64,000 nt of DNA from an uncultured cyanobacterium (GTDB lineage Bacteria > Cyanobacteriota > Cyanobacteriia > CACIAM-69d). The translations under genes and the position numbers were made by a program. The notes under the pieces are model-generated. The model was not told where the DNA came from, ran no database searches, and saw only the letters and a list, made by a program, of their open reading frames with translations. The stretch is from positions 1-64,000 of the forward strand of contig CALGDE010000100.1 in assembly GCA_937883785.1 (NCBI GenBank). The letters are read 5' to 3'. Positions 17,556 to 27,851 of this stretch are shown here, one piece after another (position 1 is the stretch's first letter; the number at the start of each line of letters is the position of its first letter).

Positions 17556-18666
17556 TGCCGTCGTTCACCTGTTGTAATTTTCGCCGTCGTTCTTGGCGAT
17601 CGCGCCAGCCCCGCCAAGCCAAAATTCCGAGGGTCATAGCCGTCAACGGAAACACGAAGCCCCACATGGCAGTGGTAAACAGGGGCAGCATGGCGTTGCT
17701 GGTGGACTTAAACACCAAATAGGTCATATAGGCCACGTAGTAGCCCAGGAATAATGCCCCCTCCCAGCGATCAATGGTGTAGCCGCTAAAGAAAATGGGC
17801 AAACAGGCGACGGCGACGGCCAGGGCAACGGGAATATCAAAGGTGAGGGCATCGGGCGGCACCGGTAACCCGGCTGGAGTCAAGCTAGCCGCAACCCCTA
17901 GAACCCCCAGCAGGTTAAACAAATTGCTGCCGATTACGTTACCCACCGCAATATCTCGCTCTCCTTTAAAGCTGGCTACTACCGAGGTCGCTAGCTCCGG
18001 CAGGGAGGTGCCCACGGAAATAATCGTTAGCCCAATCACCAGCTCGCTCATGCCCCAGGAGCGCGCCAGCACCACCGCATTGTCCACCAGCAGCTTGGAG
18101 CCAGACACCAACATAAAAATCCCAACGGCCACTAGGGCAAAATCCTGGGCCCACTGAATTAAACCGGCATTGGCGATCGCCCCATATTCCCGCTCATAAT
18201 CTTCTAACCCATCGTCATTGCCCTGCTTGCGCCCTTTGATAAACAGAAAAACCGTGTAGGTAATAATGCCCGCCAGCAACACAAACCCATCCGTTTGATG
18301 CAGCTGCCCATCGAGGGAAAATAACAGCACCAGCGCCGAGACGCCAATGCACAACGGCACATCCAGGCGCACCAGCTGCTGAGACACGGCTAGGGGGGCA
18401 ATAATCGACGCGATACCTAACGTAGCGAGCACGTTGAAGATATTGCTGCCTAGGGCGTTGCCGAGGGAGATGGCGTCGCGCCCCAGCAAAATTGATTGAA
18501 TACTAACGGCTAATTCCGGGGCGCTAGTGCCAAACGCCACCACCGTCAATCCCACAATGAGCGGGGCGATGCCAAACCGAGCGGACAGGCGAACGGAGCC
18601 CCGAACCAAAACATCAGCGCCTAAAGTGAGTAGTAGTAGCCCTGCAATTAGAAGCAAAAAGGTCAT
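17524..18666 (-). CDS. YrbG-type calcium/sodium (CaCA family) antiporter
   Basis: 380 aa integral membrane exchanger with about ten helices. The two inverted alpha-repeats are clear: VAFGTSAPELAVS with GNALGSNIFNVLATLG (near 46-88) and ISVGTSLPELATS with GNVIGSNLFNLLGVLG (near 215-260), carrying the acidic and Ser/Asn residues that coordinate Ca2+ and Na+. A loop of charged residues (about 143-160) separates the halves. The C-terminal tail is cytoplasmic-like, Arg/Gln-rich. It is convergent with and overlaps rfaE2 by 32 bp, so the two 3' ends are complementary. Confidence 0.92.
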   Translation of the reverse strand: MTFLLLIAGLLLLTLGADVLVRGSVRLSARFGIAPLIVGLTVVAFGTSAPELAVSIQSILLGRDAISLGNALGSNIFNVLATLGIASIIAPLAVSQQLVRLDVPLCIGVSALVLLFSLDGQLHQTDGFVLLAGIITYTVFLFIKGRKQGNDDGLEDYEREYGAIANAGLIQWAQDFALVAVGIFMLVSGSKLLVDNAVVLARSWGMSELVIGLTIISVGTSLPELATSVVASFKGERDIAVGNVIGSNLFNLLGVLGVAASLTPAGLPVPPDALTFDIPVALAVAVACLPIFFSGYTIDRWEGALFLGYYVAYMTYLVFKSTSNAMLPLFTTAMWGFVFPLTAMTLGILAWRGWRDRQERRRKLQQVNDGITQESLESSQ

Positions 18667-19062
18667 AAATTAACAAGCTCAGTGAGTGGGCGATCGCTCC
18701 AGAACGTGGATATCAACCGATTCCCTGCTATCAACGATGACATTGGGTCAGTCAGTAATTCAATGGAAAGCTCAGTGGCTCCGACGGTAAGGTGGAAGCC
18801 AGAACAAGTTTAGATATTTCCCCTTGCTGTTAGGTTTCCCTGAAAATTACTGAGGAAGAGCGATCGCCAAAATTAGCGAAATTAGAGTGCGGTGAATGGT
18901 GCGCAAGAAAAACTACGCAAAGAACGCAAGCGACGGGCGAAAATTTAGAACGGTGGATTACTCCGGGCGCAAACGTCATAATCTACGTCCATTTATATTC
19001 ATCACTTTAAAGAATCATAATCTAGAGAATCGTTTGGTGGTGGCTCTTCCCTAAAACATTCC
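18667..19062. other. Divergent intergenic region, antiporter / acetyltransferase
   Basis: 396 bp between divergently transcribed genes; promoters for both should be here. It contains two HIP1-like sites and a stretch at about 18900-18960 with short A-rich, acgcaa-type repeats. No RNA gene or remnant was recognised. Confidence 0.35.
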
Positions 19063-19608
19063 ATGGCAAATCCCACACCCTCAGAAGCTAAATCTTTTGA
19101 TCTTCCTTTGACGGAATCAATTTCTGTGCGCCCCTGGCAGCCGGGCGATCGCCAAGCCGCAGCGGACTTAATTCGGTTGGTGTTGGGAGAATACAACCTG
19201 CCGTGGCAGCCGGAGTCGGCAGATCGCGATGTGGTGCAGGTGGAAGAGTGTTATCTGCAAGCCGACGGGGAATTTTGGGTGTTGGTGCAGCGGCAAGGTA
19301 GTGAAGAGGAGGAAGAGTTAGAGACCTTGGTAGGCACGGCGGCATATTTTCCTGTGGCGCGCGGGGATGGTGCTGTGGAAATTCGCAAAATGTATTTTCA
19401 TCCATCCATTCGAGGGCTGGGGCTGGGACGGAAAGTTTTGACGCTTTTGGAAGAGGTGATCGCCCAAAAAGGTTTCAAGACAATCTGGATTGAAACAGTC
19501 TCTGCCATGAAGGCAGCGATTCATCTCTATGAAACTAGCGGATACCAACCTGATACCGACGTGGAAACGGAACGGTGCGATCGGTGTTATGTGAAATATT
19601 TGTCGTAA
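19063..19608 (+). CDS. GNAT family N-acetyltransferase
   Basis: 181 aa. The acetyl-CoA-binding motif A is MYFHPSIRGLGLGRKVL (R-G-x-G-x-G near 112-118), and the domain ends with ETVSAMKAAIHLYETSGY, the usual Tyr-containing alpha4/beta7 region. The N-terminal part IRPW-like SVRPWQPGDRQAA is the family's beta1. The substrate is unknown. It is preceded by a long non-coding region and followed after 54 bp by an unrelated small gene. Confidence 0.88.
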   Translation: MANPTPSEAKSFDLPLTESISVRPWQPGDRQAAADLIRLVLGEYNLPWQPESADRDVVQVEECYLQADGEFWVLVQRQGSEEEEELETLVGTAAYFPVARGDGAVEIRKMYFHPSIRGLGLGRKVLTLLEEVIAQKGFKTIWIETVSAMKAAIHLYETSGYQPDTDVETERCDRCYVKYLS

Positions 19609-19662
19609 GGGAATCGCAAGATAATCTCTAAAACCTTAATTGCTCTGGTTTAGAACGCCTCT

Positions 19663-20091
19663 ATGCTGAATTCAACGGATGTTTTAAGTTATCGAACAAC
19701 GAGCCATAATGCGTCGCTGTCCTTTGAAATTAGGGTTAATGATAGACCCATTGGGGAATTTTTCTACGGTAAATCTGCTGAGGAAAACACTACGCCAGTC
19801 CCCTTCAGACTATTCAGGAGTGGCTTAGGAATTCAGCCGGTTCAACTGTTGGGTGCTGATCCAGAGAAAAAGGTCGTTGCAGTTTGCTCTTGTGGGCAAT
19901 GGGGGTGCGGCTCTGTGAGGTGTGATGTGGTTAAAAGTTGGGATAACAAAGTTGTTTTTACAGAGTTTACAGTCGATCCGATGCACTCAAAACCTTTCGA
20001 TAGGTCCGTGAAATTCGTATTTCTAGAAAATAACTATGACGCAGTTGCTTCCAGCATTTTTCGCGAAGTCAACGAATATAAGGGCGTCTAG
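19663..20091 (+). CDS. Hypothetical protein with CxC-x4-C-x4-C cysteine cluster
   Basis: 142 aa, not recognised. It begins with a strand-rich region and has a central cluster VCSCGQWGCGSVRC (Cys-x-Cys-x4-Cys-x4-Cys near 85-97), suggesting metal binding or a structural disulphide in an otherwise soluble cytoplasmic protein with no signal peptide or membrane helix. It follows the acetyltransferase by 54 bp and may be co-transcribed. No function is proposed. Confidence 0.7.
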   Translation: MLNSTDVLSYRTTSHNASLSFEIRVNDRPIGEFFYGKSAEENTTPVPFRLFRSGLGIQPVQLLGADPEKKVVAVCSCGQWGCGSVRCDVVKSWDNKVVFTEFTVDPMHSKPFDRSVKFVFLENNYDAVASSIFREVNEYKGV

Positions 20092-20230
20092 CCTGAATTA
20101 CTAATCGACTGAAAAGAGTGGGCCCGAGGTGCGATCGCCGGTAAGATACTGAACGCGCCAAGGTTACTGGCACTTTCGATATTTCTATAAAATCCGCAGT
20201 TTCGCCGGGCAACACCGCGAGGGCAACACC

Positions 20231-21523
20231 GTGCTAGATATCAAACAAATCCGCAATAACCCTACCGAAGTTCAAGAGCGGCTCAGCACTCGTGGCGACT
20301 ATGACCTTACGGAAATTCTGGCGCTGGACCAGCAACAGCGAGAGTTAGAAACTAAGCGCACGGAGTTGCAAACCCGCAGTAATGAAGTGGGCAAGGCTGT
20401 TGGGCAAAAAATCAAAGGGGGCGCGGACCCCAAAGGCGAGGAAGTGGCGGCGCTGCGAGAAGAGGGAAATCAGGTTAAGAAGCAACTGGCAGACCTGGAG
20501 CCCCAGGAGCGGGAATTAAAGGAAAAAATCCACGATCTGGTGATTGGTCTGCCGAACCTGCCGGACCCGGAAACTCCCGTGGGCAAAACCGAAGATGACA
20601 ACGTTGAGGTGCGGCGTTGGGGGGACGAGCTGATTCCCCAGCGGAACGATATTTTGCCCCACTACGAAATTGGCGAAAAGCTGGGCTGGTTGAACTTTGA
20701 GCGAGCGGCGCGTATTGCCCAAAGTCGTTTCGTGGCGCTGTTGGGCGACGGGGCGGCGCTGGAGCGGGCGCTAATTAGCTTTATGTTGGACCGCCATATC
20801 AAGGTGGGCTATGCGGAAGTGTTGCCGCCGATTTTGATTAACTCCGCATCGTTGACCGCGTCGGGGCAGCTGCCGAAGTTTGCCGAAGAAAGCTTTAAGT
20901 GCGATCGCGATGACCTATGGTTAACCCCCACCGCCGAGGTGCCGGTGACCAGCCTTTACCGGGATGAGGTTTTGCAAGATAGCGAACTACCGATTCTCCA
21001 CTGTGCCTACACCCCCTGTTTCCGTCGGGAAGCTGGAAGCTACGGTCGCGATACTCGAGGATTAATCCGCCTCCACCAGTTTAATAAGGTGGAGCTATTT
21101 AAGTTTGTAAAACCGGAAGAATCGGAAGCGGCTCATCAGGCATTGGTAAAAGACGCTGAGTCAATTCTGGAAGCATTAAAACTGCCCTATCGAGTGTTGC
21201 AACTGTGCACCGGTGATATCGGTTTTTCTGCGCGAAAATGCTACGACCTGGAAGTGTGGCTGCCCTCCCAAAATAAATATCGCGAAATTTCAAGCTGCTC
21301 TAACTGTGGCGATTTCCAAGCCCGTCGTGGCAATATTCGTTACAAGGTGGCGGGTAAAAAAGGCACTCAGTTCCTGCACACTTTAAATGGTTCTGGATTG
21401 GCGATCGGTCGCACCATGGCAGCGATTTTGGAGAATTATCAACAGCCTGATGGAACCATCGCCGTGCCCGAAGTTTTACAGCGATATATGGGCGATCGCA
21501 CCGTTTTAGGCAAGTCGTTTTAG
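20231..21523 (+). CDS. serS: Seryl-tRNA synthetase
   Basis: Class II aminoacyl-tRNA synthetase charging tRNA-Ser (and tRNA-Sec where present). An N-terminal coiled-coil arm (about 30-105) binds the tRNA variable arm. Motif 2 is [21 protein letters not shown] and motif 3 is [18 protein letters not shown]. Length (430 aa) is standard. The start is GTG at 20231 (protein begins with [10 protein letters not shown] after the initiator), the universal SerS N-terminus. The stop codon lies inside a 14-bp tandem duplication that has altered the last residues. Confidence 0.97.
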   Translation: MLDIKQIRNNPTEVQERLSTRGDYDLTEILALDQQQRELETKRTELQTRSNEVGKAVGQKIKGGADPKGEEVAALREEGNQVKKQLADLEPQERELKEKIHDLVIGLPNLPDPETPVGKTEDDNVEVRRWGDELIPQRNDILPHYEIGEKLGWLNFERAARIAQSRFVALLGDGAALERALISFMLDRHIKVGYAEVLPPILINSASLTASGQLPKFAEESFKCDRDDLWLTPTAEVPVTSLYRDEVLQDSELPILHCAYTPCFRREAGSYGRDTRGLIRLHQFNKVELFKFVKPEESEAAHQALVKDAESILEALKLPYRVLQLCTGDIGFSARKCYDLEVWLPSQNKYREISSCSNCGDFQARRGNIRYKVAGKKGTQFLHTLNGSGLAIGRTMAAILENYQQPDGTIAVPEVLQRYMGDRTVLGKSF

Positions 21524-21529
21524 GCAAGT
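21502..21529. repeat. 14-bp tandem duplication across the serS stop codon
   Basis: Two exact copies of cgttttaggcaagt lie head to tail. Because 14 is not a multiple of three, the second copy is read in another frame. The encoded end is VLGKSF-stop (TAG), whereas with one copy the frame would end VLGK-stop (TAA). The duplication therefore extended the protein by two residues. Confidence 0.9.
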
Positions 21530-21555
21530 AATTGGAAATCGTTAGCGTTTAAAAA

Positions 21556-22152
21556 ATGACCCATTCTAAAGATATAAAAACCCTGGCACAATGGATGGCT
21601 AGCGAATTTAGTAACCAAGAGCAAGCCATCGAAAATCCGCCCTTTTTTGCCCATATTAAAGTGTGTATGCGTCCTTTGCCTTGGGATTTAATGGACGGCG
21701 CTAGTTTATATCTAGAACAAGCCTATGCTTTTGCCCTAAACCAACCCTATCGAACGCGTGTTTTAAAGCTGATTACCGTTGACGATCACATCGAAATTGA
21801 AAATTACAGCATCACCAATGCTGAAAACCTTTACGGTGCGTCCCGTGAGCCAGAACGGCTTAAAGATTTAACCCGCGATCGCATTGAACTAATGGGCAAG
21901 TGTAATTTTATTGTTCACTGGACCGGCAGTATGTTTGCTGGAAATGTGGAGCCCGGAAAGGGATGCTTGGTCACTCGCAAGGGACAGGAAACTTACCTGG
22001 ATAGTAAGTTTGAAATTGATGGCGATCGCTTTTCTAGCCATGATACGGGGCGCGACGTGAACACCGACGAACAACTGTGGGGCGCAAAAGCGGGTCCCTT
22101 TGAATTTGAGCGCATTGCTAGTTTTGCTGACGAAGTAAATATCCCGTCCTAG
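21556..22152 (+). CDS. cpcT: CpcT/CpeT family phycobilin lyase
   Basis: 198 aa, cytoplasmic. T-type lyases attach a bilin to the Cys153-equivalent of phycocyanin or phycoerythrocyanin beta subunits. Typical sequence: LAQWMASEFSNQEQA at the N-terminus, YLEQAY, a central HWTGSMFAGNVEPGKGC segment and the end DEQLWGAKAGPFEFERI. It lies 33 bp after serS and ends one base before the convergent rnz stop. Chromophore and subunit specificity (CpcT or CpeT) cannot be told from sequence alone. Confidence 0.88.
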   Translation: MTHSKDIKTLAQWMASEFSNQEQAIENPPFFAHIKVCMRPLPWDLMDGASLYLEQAYAFALNQPYRTRVLKLITVDDHIEIENYSITNAENLYGASREPERLKDLTRDRIELMGKCNFIVHWTGSMFAGNVEPGKGCLVTRKGQETYLDSKFEIDGDRFSSHDTGRDVNTDEQLWGAKAGPFEFERIASFADEVNIPS

Positions 22153-23154
22153 TTATTTTTCAACGGCTTGTGATTTTTTGACGACTTTCTTTGACGGTTG
22201 CTCAACCTTTTTGGGTTTGGGCGATCGCCGTCGAGGAATTTCGTGAACCAGGAAATCCTTTGCCATTGAAGTATTAGGAAAAATTGCCTGAGCTTCTTTT
22301 AGCAAGTCCTTGAAAGTAACGGCATTTCCAGGGTTATAGCGAGGACTGAAGTGGGTCAATATTAGATGTTTTACCCCTGCACCCAGGGCCACTTGTGCCG
22401 CCATTGTTGAGGTGGAGTGCAGCCTTTCAAAGGCCATTTCCGCATCCTGATGGGCAAAAGTTGCCTCATGAATCAGCACATCAGCATCGTGGGACAACTC
22501 AATGGCATTGTCACAAAACACCGTATCGGTGCAGTAAACAAACTTGCGCCCCACCTCCGCCTCAGAGCAAAATTCCTGACCGTTAATGATTCGCCCATCT
22601 GCCAACGTAACCGTTTTTCCCTTTTTCAAATCTGCATAAATCGGTCCCGGTGGAATTTCCATTTCCTTCGCTTTACTAATATCAAATCGCCCCGGACGAT
22701 CCTTTTCTTCTATGCGATAACCATACGCCTGAACGCGATGTTTTAAAGGCAAGCAAAATACCTTAAATTCCTTGTCTTCAAAAACCTTTCCTGGCTCTAC
22801 CGTGAAGATTTCAATGGGAAAGGCAAAGCGGGTTTTTGAATAACGCTGACAGGATTTTAAGTAGTCCTTCAGTTCCGGCGGACCAAACATTTGGATGGGC
22901 TGAGGATCCCCCGCTAAACCGCAACTTGCCAACAATCCCATCAATCCAAAAATATGATCACCGTGCATATGGGTGATAAAAATTTTGGTGATTTGGCTGG
23001 GGCGAAGATCGCTGCGTAAAAACTGATGTTGCGTGCCTTCTCCGCAGTCGAATAGCCAAATATCGGAGCGCTGGGGAAGGCGCAATGCCACGCTGGATAC
23101 GTTGCGCGATCGCGTAGGAACGCCAGAGCTGGTCCCTAAAAATGTAATCTGCAC
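22153..23154 (-). CDS. rnz: Ribonuclease Z
   Basis: Endonuclease that matures tRNA 3' ends. It is a metallo-beta-lactamase-fold enzyme with [17 protein letters not shown] at the start, the zinc motif [10 protein letters not shown] (HxHxDH) near 60, a flexible-arm exosite (about 150-190), HEATFAHQD and the [11 protein letters not shown] region. It is longer than the common form because of a Lys-rich tail (about 302-333: [16 protein letters not shown]...), possibly RNA-binding. It is convergent with cpcT, the stops being adjacent. murE lies upstream on the same strand with a 35-bp gap. Confidence 0.95.
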   Translation of the reverse strand: MQITFLGTSSGVPTRSRNVSSVALRLPQRSDIWLFDCGEGTQHQFLRSDLRPSQITKIFITHMHGDHIFGLMGLLASCGLAGDPQPIQMFGPPELKDYLKSCQRYSKTRFAFPIEIFTVEPGKVFEDKEFKVFCLPLKHRVQAYGYRIEEKDRPGRFDISKAKEMEIPPGPIYADLKKGKTVTLADGRIINGQEFCSEAEVGRKFVYCTDTVFCDNAIELSHDADVLIHEATFAHQDAEMAFERLHSTSTMAAQVALGAGVKHLILTHFSPRYNPGNAVTFKDLLKEAQAIFPNTSMAKDFLVHEIPRRRSPKPKKVEQPSKKVVKKSQAVEK

Positions 23155-23189
23155 GTGCGCCTTTCCTCCTCAAGCAAACCGTGGGCGGG

Positions 23190-24716
23190 TCAACCCAGTC
23201 GCAACCTTAACGCATCACGAGCCTGTTCGCGATCGTCAAAATGAATCTTTTCAGTGCCTAAAATTTGATAATCTTCATGACCTTTCCCGGCAATCAAAAC
23301 GCAATCTCCCGCCTTCGCCTCCAAAATTGCCGTACGAATTGCCTCAGCGCGATCGCCAATCACCACCGAGTTCGCATCAGCAGAAATCCCCTCCACCACA
23401 TCATTCAAAATTTGCTGCGGGTCCTCAGTGCGCGGATTATCAGAGGTTACTACCGCCCAGTCCGACTGGCTCGCCGCAATATTGCCCATTAGCGGACGCT
23501 TGGTGCGATCGCGATCGCCCCCACAGCCAAACACGCAAATTAACCGATTCGCCACAAACGGTCGCGCCGCCCGCAACGCATTGTCTAAACTATCCGGCGT
23601 ATGGGCGTAGTCCACAATTACGCTAATATCCTGTTCTTTTGCTTCGTAACCCACAGCAACTCGCTGCATTCTTCCGGGTACGCCGGGAAATTCTGCCAGC
23701 GCGTTTACCATCGTTACTAACTCTAACCCTAGGTGTAATCCTGATGCGATCGCTGCCAAAACATTTTCTAAATTAAACTGTCCCACCAGCGGTGAAGAAA
23801 ATGGAACAACTTGACCATCGGGACCATGAAGCTGACCGGTAACTCCGTCTAATTGGTAGGCTAAATCTGTTAGATAAAAATCGGCTTTTTCATTGTCTAC
23901 GCTATAGGTCCAACGGCGATTTTTTGGCAGTTTATCCACCATTTTTTGACCATAATCGCTATCGATATTGACGATTCCCCGCCCAGTTTCTGTTAGGTAG
24001 TCGGAAGAAAACAACAGCGCCTTTGCCTCAAAATAGGCGTCCATTGTGCCGTGATAATCCAAATGATCCTGGGTCAAATTGGTAAACACCGCCACCTGAA
24101 ACTTACACTCCGCCACCCGCCGCTGATGCAATCCGTGGGAACTCACCTCCATCACCGCCGAATCAGCCCCCGCATCCCGCGCCGCCGCCAATTGCCCCTG
24201 TAATTCCACCGCAAAAGGTGTGGTGTTAACGGCAGTTTTCTCATAGCCGGGCCAGCGGTTTACCAAGGTTCCAAACAATGCCGGCGATCGCCCACAACGC
24301 CCCAAGAAATACTCCACCAACTGGGAAGTGGTCGTCTTACCATTGGTGCCAGTGACGCCCACTAATTGCAACGTTTGAGTGGGATCGTCGTAGAAAGCCG
24401 CGGCAATTTCTCCGCAAACGCCCACCACGTCTTCAGCGATAATTAAACACGTATTGTCGTCACTTTCTAACGGCTTATTTTTAGCAGCTTCCGGGGAAAT
24501 AATCGCAGCGATCGCCCCACCTTCAATAGCCGAACGCCAAAACTCACCGCCGTCCACCCGCGTCCCCGGCATCCCAATAAATAAGTCCCCCGGCTGACAG
24601 GTTTTGCTATTAGTGCTTAATCCCTTAACCGTCCCATCGAGGGCAGAATGATCGGCGATCGCAGGAGCCAAAGAAACCGCCGCCAATAAATCGCGCAACT
24701 TAAACTCTGCCGCCAT
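23190..24716 (-). CDS. murE: UDP-N-acetylmuramoyl-tripeptide synthetase MurE
   Basis: Cytoplasmic Mur ligase that adds meso-diaminopimelate to UDP-MurNAc-Ala-Glu in peptidoglycan synthesis. The ATP loop is GVTGTNGKTTTS (near 121-132), the carbamylated-Lys region is EAKALLFSSD, and the DNPRTEDP motif specifies diaminopimelate rather than lysine. The end motif GKGHEDYQ is present. Length (508 aa) is normal. It precedes rnz on the minus strand. Confidence 0.96.
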   Translation of the reverse strand: MAAEFKLRDLLAAVSLAPAIADHSALDGTVKGLSTNSKTCQPGDLFIGMPGTRVDGGEFWRSAIEGGAIAAIISPEAAKNKPLESDDNTCLIIAEDVVGVCGEIAAAFYDDPTQTLQLVGVTGTNGKTTTSQLVEYFLGRCGRSPALFGTLVNRWPGYEKTAVNTTPFAVELQGQLAAARDAGADSAVMEVSSHGLHQRRVAECKFQVAVFTNLTQDHLDYHGTMDAYFEAKALLFSSDYLTETGRGIVNIDSDYGQKMVDKLPKNRRWTYSVDNEKADFYLTDLAYQLDGVTGQLHGPDGQVVPFSSPLVGQFNLENVLAAIASGLHLGLELVTMVNALAEFPGVPGRMQRVAVGYEAKEQDISVIVDYAHTPDSLDNALRAARPFVANRLICVFGCGGDRDRTKRPLMGNIAASQSDWAVVTSDNPRTEDPQQILNDVVEGISADANSVVIGDRAEAIRTAILEAKAGDCVLIAGKGHEDYQILGTEKIHFDDREQARDALRLRLG

Positions 24717-24813
24717 CTTTAAGCCCTCAAAACAAACTCACGCCGTACAATTGCCGAAATTTTAGTGCAATTCTCGCCATTGCGCTGCATCAACCATGGT
24801 CAGCACAGGCGTC

Positions 24814-25563
24814 TCACCCCGACTGCTCCTGAAACATTTCAATCAGCCACATCGTAATGGCGGCATCGTTGTTCTCATCGGTCCGGCGCAATGCCTCAGT
24901 CACAATAGCCAAATCTAACCCTGGCAGCACTACCGACTGAGTGATTTCTTGAGCAGTGTCACCACACAAGTCAAAGGCAATTAGCGATCGCTGCAAAGCA
25001 TCAACCACCCAGTATTCTTGAATCCCTAACTCTTTATAGAGCCCCTTCTTCGGACCCAAGTCGTCAGCTAAACTGCTAACCGCAACTTCAATCGCCAACG
25101 TGGGTGGATCACACTGATTCAAGTCAATAATTTGATTGCTCCCAATAGCAGGAAGCGTTTTAATTTCCCCAAGGTAGATAGATAAGTCTGGCTGGCATTC
25201 TTTATGCCCCGTCTTTCTCAAAGTGGCATTAATGCACTCAATACTTTTGACCCGATTAAAAGCAGCAAAAAGCGTCGCAACTTTGTAAGGAATATTATTC
25301 TGCCGAGAATGCTCATATCCTAACGGGACGACATGCATCCTTTGGTTGTAGTAGTAAGCCTTGACGCTGGGTAAACCCTCAGGTTCTTTGTTGCCGGCGA
25401 TCGCCACAAAGTCATCCCAGCTCGCCTCCACCCAGCCATCGAAACTGGCATAAGCTAGCTGGACCAAACGGGGCGGCAACTTATCAACTGCTACGGCTAT
25501 TGTTTCTGGTAAATTCGCAATACTTTTAGTGCTTTTTTGTGAAGTAAATTGGGATAAATTCAT
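24814..25563 (-). CDS. Uma2 family (DUF820) putative endonuclease-fold protein
   Basis: 249 aa. The catalytic-site pattern is complete: QPDLSIYLGEIK (Asp), PTLAIEVAVSS (Glu), KKGLYKELGIQEYWVVDAL (Lys and the EYWVVD signature). It has a longer N-terminal region than the copy at 9920. I chose the ATG at 25563 because GGAG lies seven bases upstream; another ATG at 25569 gives only two more residues. It stands alone between murE and the divergent rimO. Function is unknown. Confidence 0.88.
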   Translation of the reverse strand: MNLSQFTSQKSTKSIANLPETIAVAVDKLPPRLVQLAYASFDGWVEASWDDFVAIAGNKEPEGLPSVKAYYYNQRMHVVPLGYEHSRQNNIPYKVATLFAAFNRVKSIECINATLRKTGHKECQPDLSIYLGEIKTLPAIGSNQIIDLNQCDPPTLAIEVAVSSLADDLGPKKGLYKELGIQEYWVVDALQRSLIAFDLCGDTAQEITQSVVLPGLDLAIVTEALRRTDENNDAAITMWLIEMFQEQSG

Positions 25564-25656
25564 GGGCATTCTCCATGATTTATTAGACTTCTATGTTACT
25601 CTCGTTTGGCTGTATGCCCGTTTATTAGATCCCATTTTTAAAGCGTTATATTTCCT

Positions 25657-26997
25657 ATGCCCGATCAGACCAAAACCAGTAAGCCTAAAATTGCGATTTC
25701 CCATTTAGGGTGCGAGAAAAATCGTATTGATACGGAGCATATGTTGGGGTTGCTGTCGGAGGCGGGCTATGGGGTAGATGCGGATGACGACGCGTCCGAC
25801 TACACCATTGTCAATACGTGCAGTTTTATTCAGGATGCGCGGGAAGAATCGGTGCGCACCTTAGTGGAACTGGCGGAGGCGGGCAAGAAAATTGTGGTGA
25901 CCGGCTGTATGGCTCAGCACTTCCAGGGGCAGCTTTTGGAGGAGTTGCCGGAGGCGGTAGCCGTGGTGGGCACGGGGGATTATGGGCAGATTGTAGATGT
26001 GATTGAGCGGGCGGAGCAGGGGGAGCGGGTGGAGCTGGTGACCCCGGAGCCCACTTATATTGCTGATGAAACGGTGCCGCGCTATCGCACCACGGCGGAG
26101 GGTACGGCTTATGTGCGTATTGCGGAGGGGTGTGATTATCGCTGTGCGTTTTGCATTATTCCTCACCTGCGTGGCAATCAGCGATCGCGCACTATTGAGT
26201 CCATTGTGGCCGAAGCAAAACGGCTGGCAGCGGAGGGGGTGCAGGAAATTATTTTGATTTCCCAAATCACCACCAATTACGGAAAAGATATTTACGGTAG
26301 GCCCATGCTGGCAGAGCTGCTGCGGGCATTGGGAGAAGTGGATGTGCCGTGGATTCGGATGCACTATGCCTATCCCACGGGGCTTACACCAAAAGTTATT
26401 GATGCAATTCGGGAAACGCCGAATGTGCTGCCCTATTTAGATTTGCCGTTGCAGCATTCCCATCCCCAGGTGCTGCGGTCTATGAATCGTCCCTGGCAGG
26501 CGGATGTCAATGATCGCACCATTGATCGCATTAAAGAAGCGCTGCCCGATGCCATTTTGCGTACCACTTTGATTGTGGGTTTCCCTGGCGAGACGGAGGA
26601 GCAGTTTGAGCATCTATATCAATTTATGGAACGCCACGAATTTGACCATGTGGGGGTTTTTACCTTTTCGGCGGAGGAGGGAACGGCGGCCTTTGATTTG
26701 CCCAATCAATTGCCCCAAGAGGTGATGAACCGGCGGCGGGCGGACCTGATGAAATTGCAGCAGCCTATTTCTCTGAAGCGCAATCAGGCTCAGGTGGGCA
26801 AGGTGGTGGATGTGTTGGTGGAGCAGGAAAAGCCCCTGGGAAATATGGCCCTGGGACGGTGCGATCGCTTCTCCCCCGACGTGGACGGATTGGTGTACGT
26901 AACCACCAATCAACCGGTGACGTTAGGCAGCATTATTCCTGTGGAAATTACGGAGGCGAATCCCTACGATTTGCGGGGACATTGGGTTAATTCTTAA
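25657..26997 (+). CDS. rimO: Ribosomal protein uS12 methylthiotransferase RimO
   Basis: Radical-SAM methylthiotransferase that modifies the conserved Asp of ribosomal protein uS12 (beta-methylthio-Asp). The N-terminal cluster uses Cys19, Cys55 and Cys84 ([24 protein letters not shown]). The radical-SAM cluster is Cys159-x3-Cys163-x2-Cys166 ([10 protein letters not shown]), followed by [16 protein letters not shown] domain ends the protein (about 378-446). [10 protein letters not shown] distinguishes RimO from MiaB. The gene is complete at 446 aa. Confidence 0.95.
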   Translation: MPDQTKTSKPKIAISHLGCEKNRIDTEHMLGLLSEAGYGVDADDDASDYTIVNTCSFIQDAREESVRTLVELAEAGKKIVVTGCMAQHFQGQLLEELPEAVAVVGTGDYGQIVDVIERAEQGERVELVTPEPTYIADETVPRYRTTAEGTAYVRIAEGCDYRCAFCIIPHLRGNQRSRTIESIVAEAKRLAAEGVQEIILISQITTNYGKDIYGRPMLAELLRALGEVDVPWIRMHYAYPTGLTPKVIDAIRETPNVLPYLDLPLQHSHPQVLRSMNRPWQADVNDRTIDRIKEALPDAILRTTLIVGFPGETEEQFEHLYQFMERHEFDHVGVFTFSAEEGTAAFDLPNQLPQEVMNRRRADLMKLQQPISLKRNQAQVGKVVDVLVEQEKPLGNMALGRCDRFSPDVDGLVYVTTNQPVTLGSIIPVEITEANPYDLRGHWVNS

Positions 26998-27117
26998 GGC
27001 GAATTCCCATACTTTGCCAGCCTGTTCGGATAGGGTTGTCAGGGATAGATTTTGAAAATCTTTCCGTCACTATATTTTTGATGATTTCCCGTTTTGCCTG
27101 TTGCGTGAGGTGCTGTG

Positions 27118-27507
27118 ATGGCGTTTACGTTTCCCGATGATTTGGTTTTCCAGGATTCCCACGAGTATGTGCGCGTTGATGGGGATGTGGCGTTGGTGGG
27201 GCTAAGTGCCTACGCCATTGATGAGCTAGGGGATTTGGTGTTTTTGGAGCTGCCTGAGGTGGACAGCGAAATTGAGAAGGGGGAGAACTTTGGATCGTTG
27301 GAGTCGGTGAAGGCGGTAGGGGAGCTGTATTCTCCGGTGACCGGCGTGGTGATTGAGTGCAACGATGCTTATGTGGATGCGCCGGAAAATTTGGCGGCGG
27401 ATCCCCACGGTGAGAATGGCTGGCTGATTAAAGTGCGGATGTCGAACCCGGAGGAGTTGGAGGCGCTAATGTCGGCGGGGGCTTATCGGGAACTTTTGGG
27501 TCTGTAG
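27118..27507 (+). CDS. gcvH: Glycine cleavage system H protein
   Basis: Lipoyl carrier that shuttles the aminomethyl group between the P, T and L proteins of glycine decarboxylase. The lipoylated Lys lies in the motif GSLESVKAVGELYSPV. Length (129 aa) is normal. I start at the ATG at 27118, not the GTG one codon upstream. The partner genes gcvP and gcvT are not adjacent. The stop codon falls inside a 14-bp tandem duplication. Confidence 0.96.
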   Translation: MAFTFPDDLVFQDSHEYVRVDGDVALVGLSAYAIDELGDLVFLELPEVDSEIEKGENFGSLESVKAVGELYSPVTGVVIECNDAYVDAPENLAADPHGENGWLIKVRMSNPEELEALMSAGAYRELLGL

Positions 27508-27531
27508 CGACAGGTCTGTAGCGACAGGTCT
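27499..27531. repeat. 14-bp tandem duplication spanning the gcvH stop codon
   Basis: The unit ggtctgtagcgaca occurs twice exactly (27499-27512, 27513-27526) and is followed by a partial third copy (ggtct). The TAG inside the first unit is the gcvH stop, so the protein is unchanged. The unit length is the same as in the serS duplication. Confidence 0.9.
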
Positions 27532-27851
27532 ATAAAAATTAGAGCAGCAATATTGTGTCTGTGGCTTTGTGAATTGGGACGCTTTTTGGAGTGGTCCCAT
27601 TTTGTTGGCCATGGAGGCGATAGGGCAGGATTTGGGAAATGGCTGAAAGTCTCTTGGGGAAGGCGATCGCTGCCAAAGCATTTTGGGAATTCCCAGTGGG
27701 CTAGGGCTTGTAAACCATGCCGATCGCCATAGTGAACAATGAAGATAATTAATTCTAAAACCCCAAACTAAACTGCAATTAATTGAGTCAAAAGTATTGA
27801 GTCGGTGCTTGGGCGCTAAGGAATTGGCTGACGAGTTTGACTGACGCATCA
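27532..27851. other. gcvH-esterase intergenic region
   Basis: About 320 bp without a supported gene. It contains one HIP1-like site near 27663. No terminator with a clear U tract and no RNA gene were recognised. The esterase promoter is expected here. Confidence 0.3.

Noticed and set aside
27001-27117. Glycine riboswitch upstream of gcvH
   Set aside because: Looked for because gcvH leaders may carry one; only about 120 bp are available and no characteristic paired core was seen.
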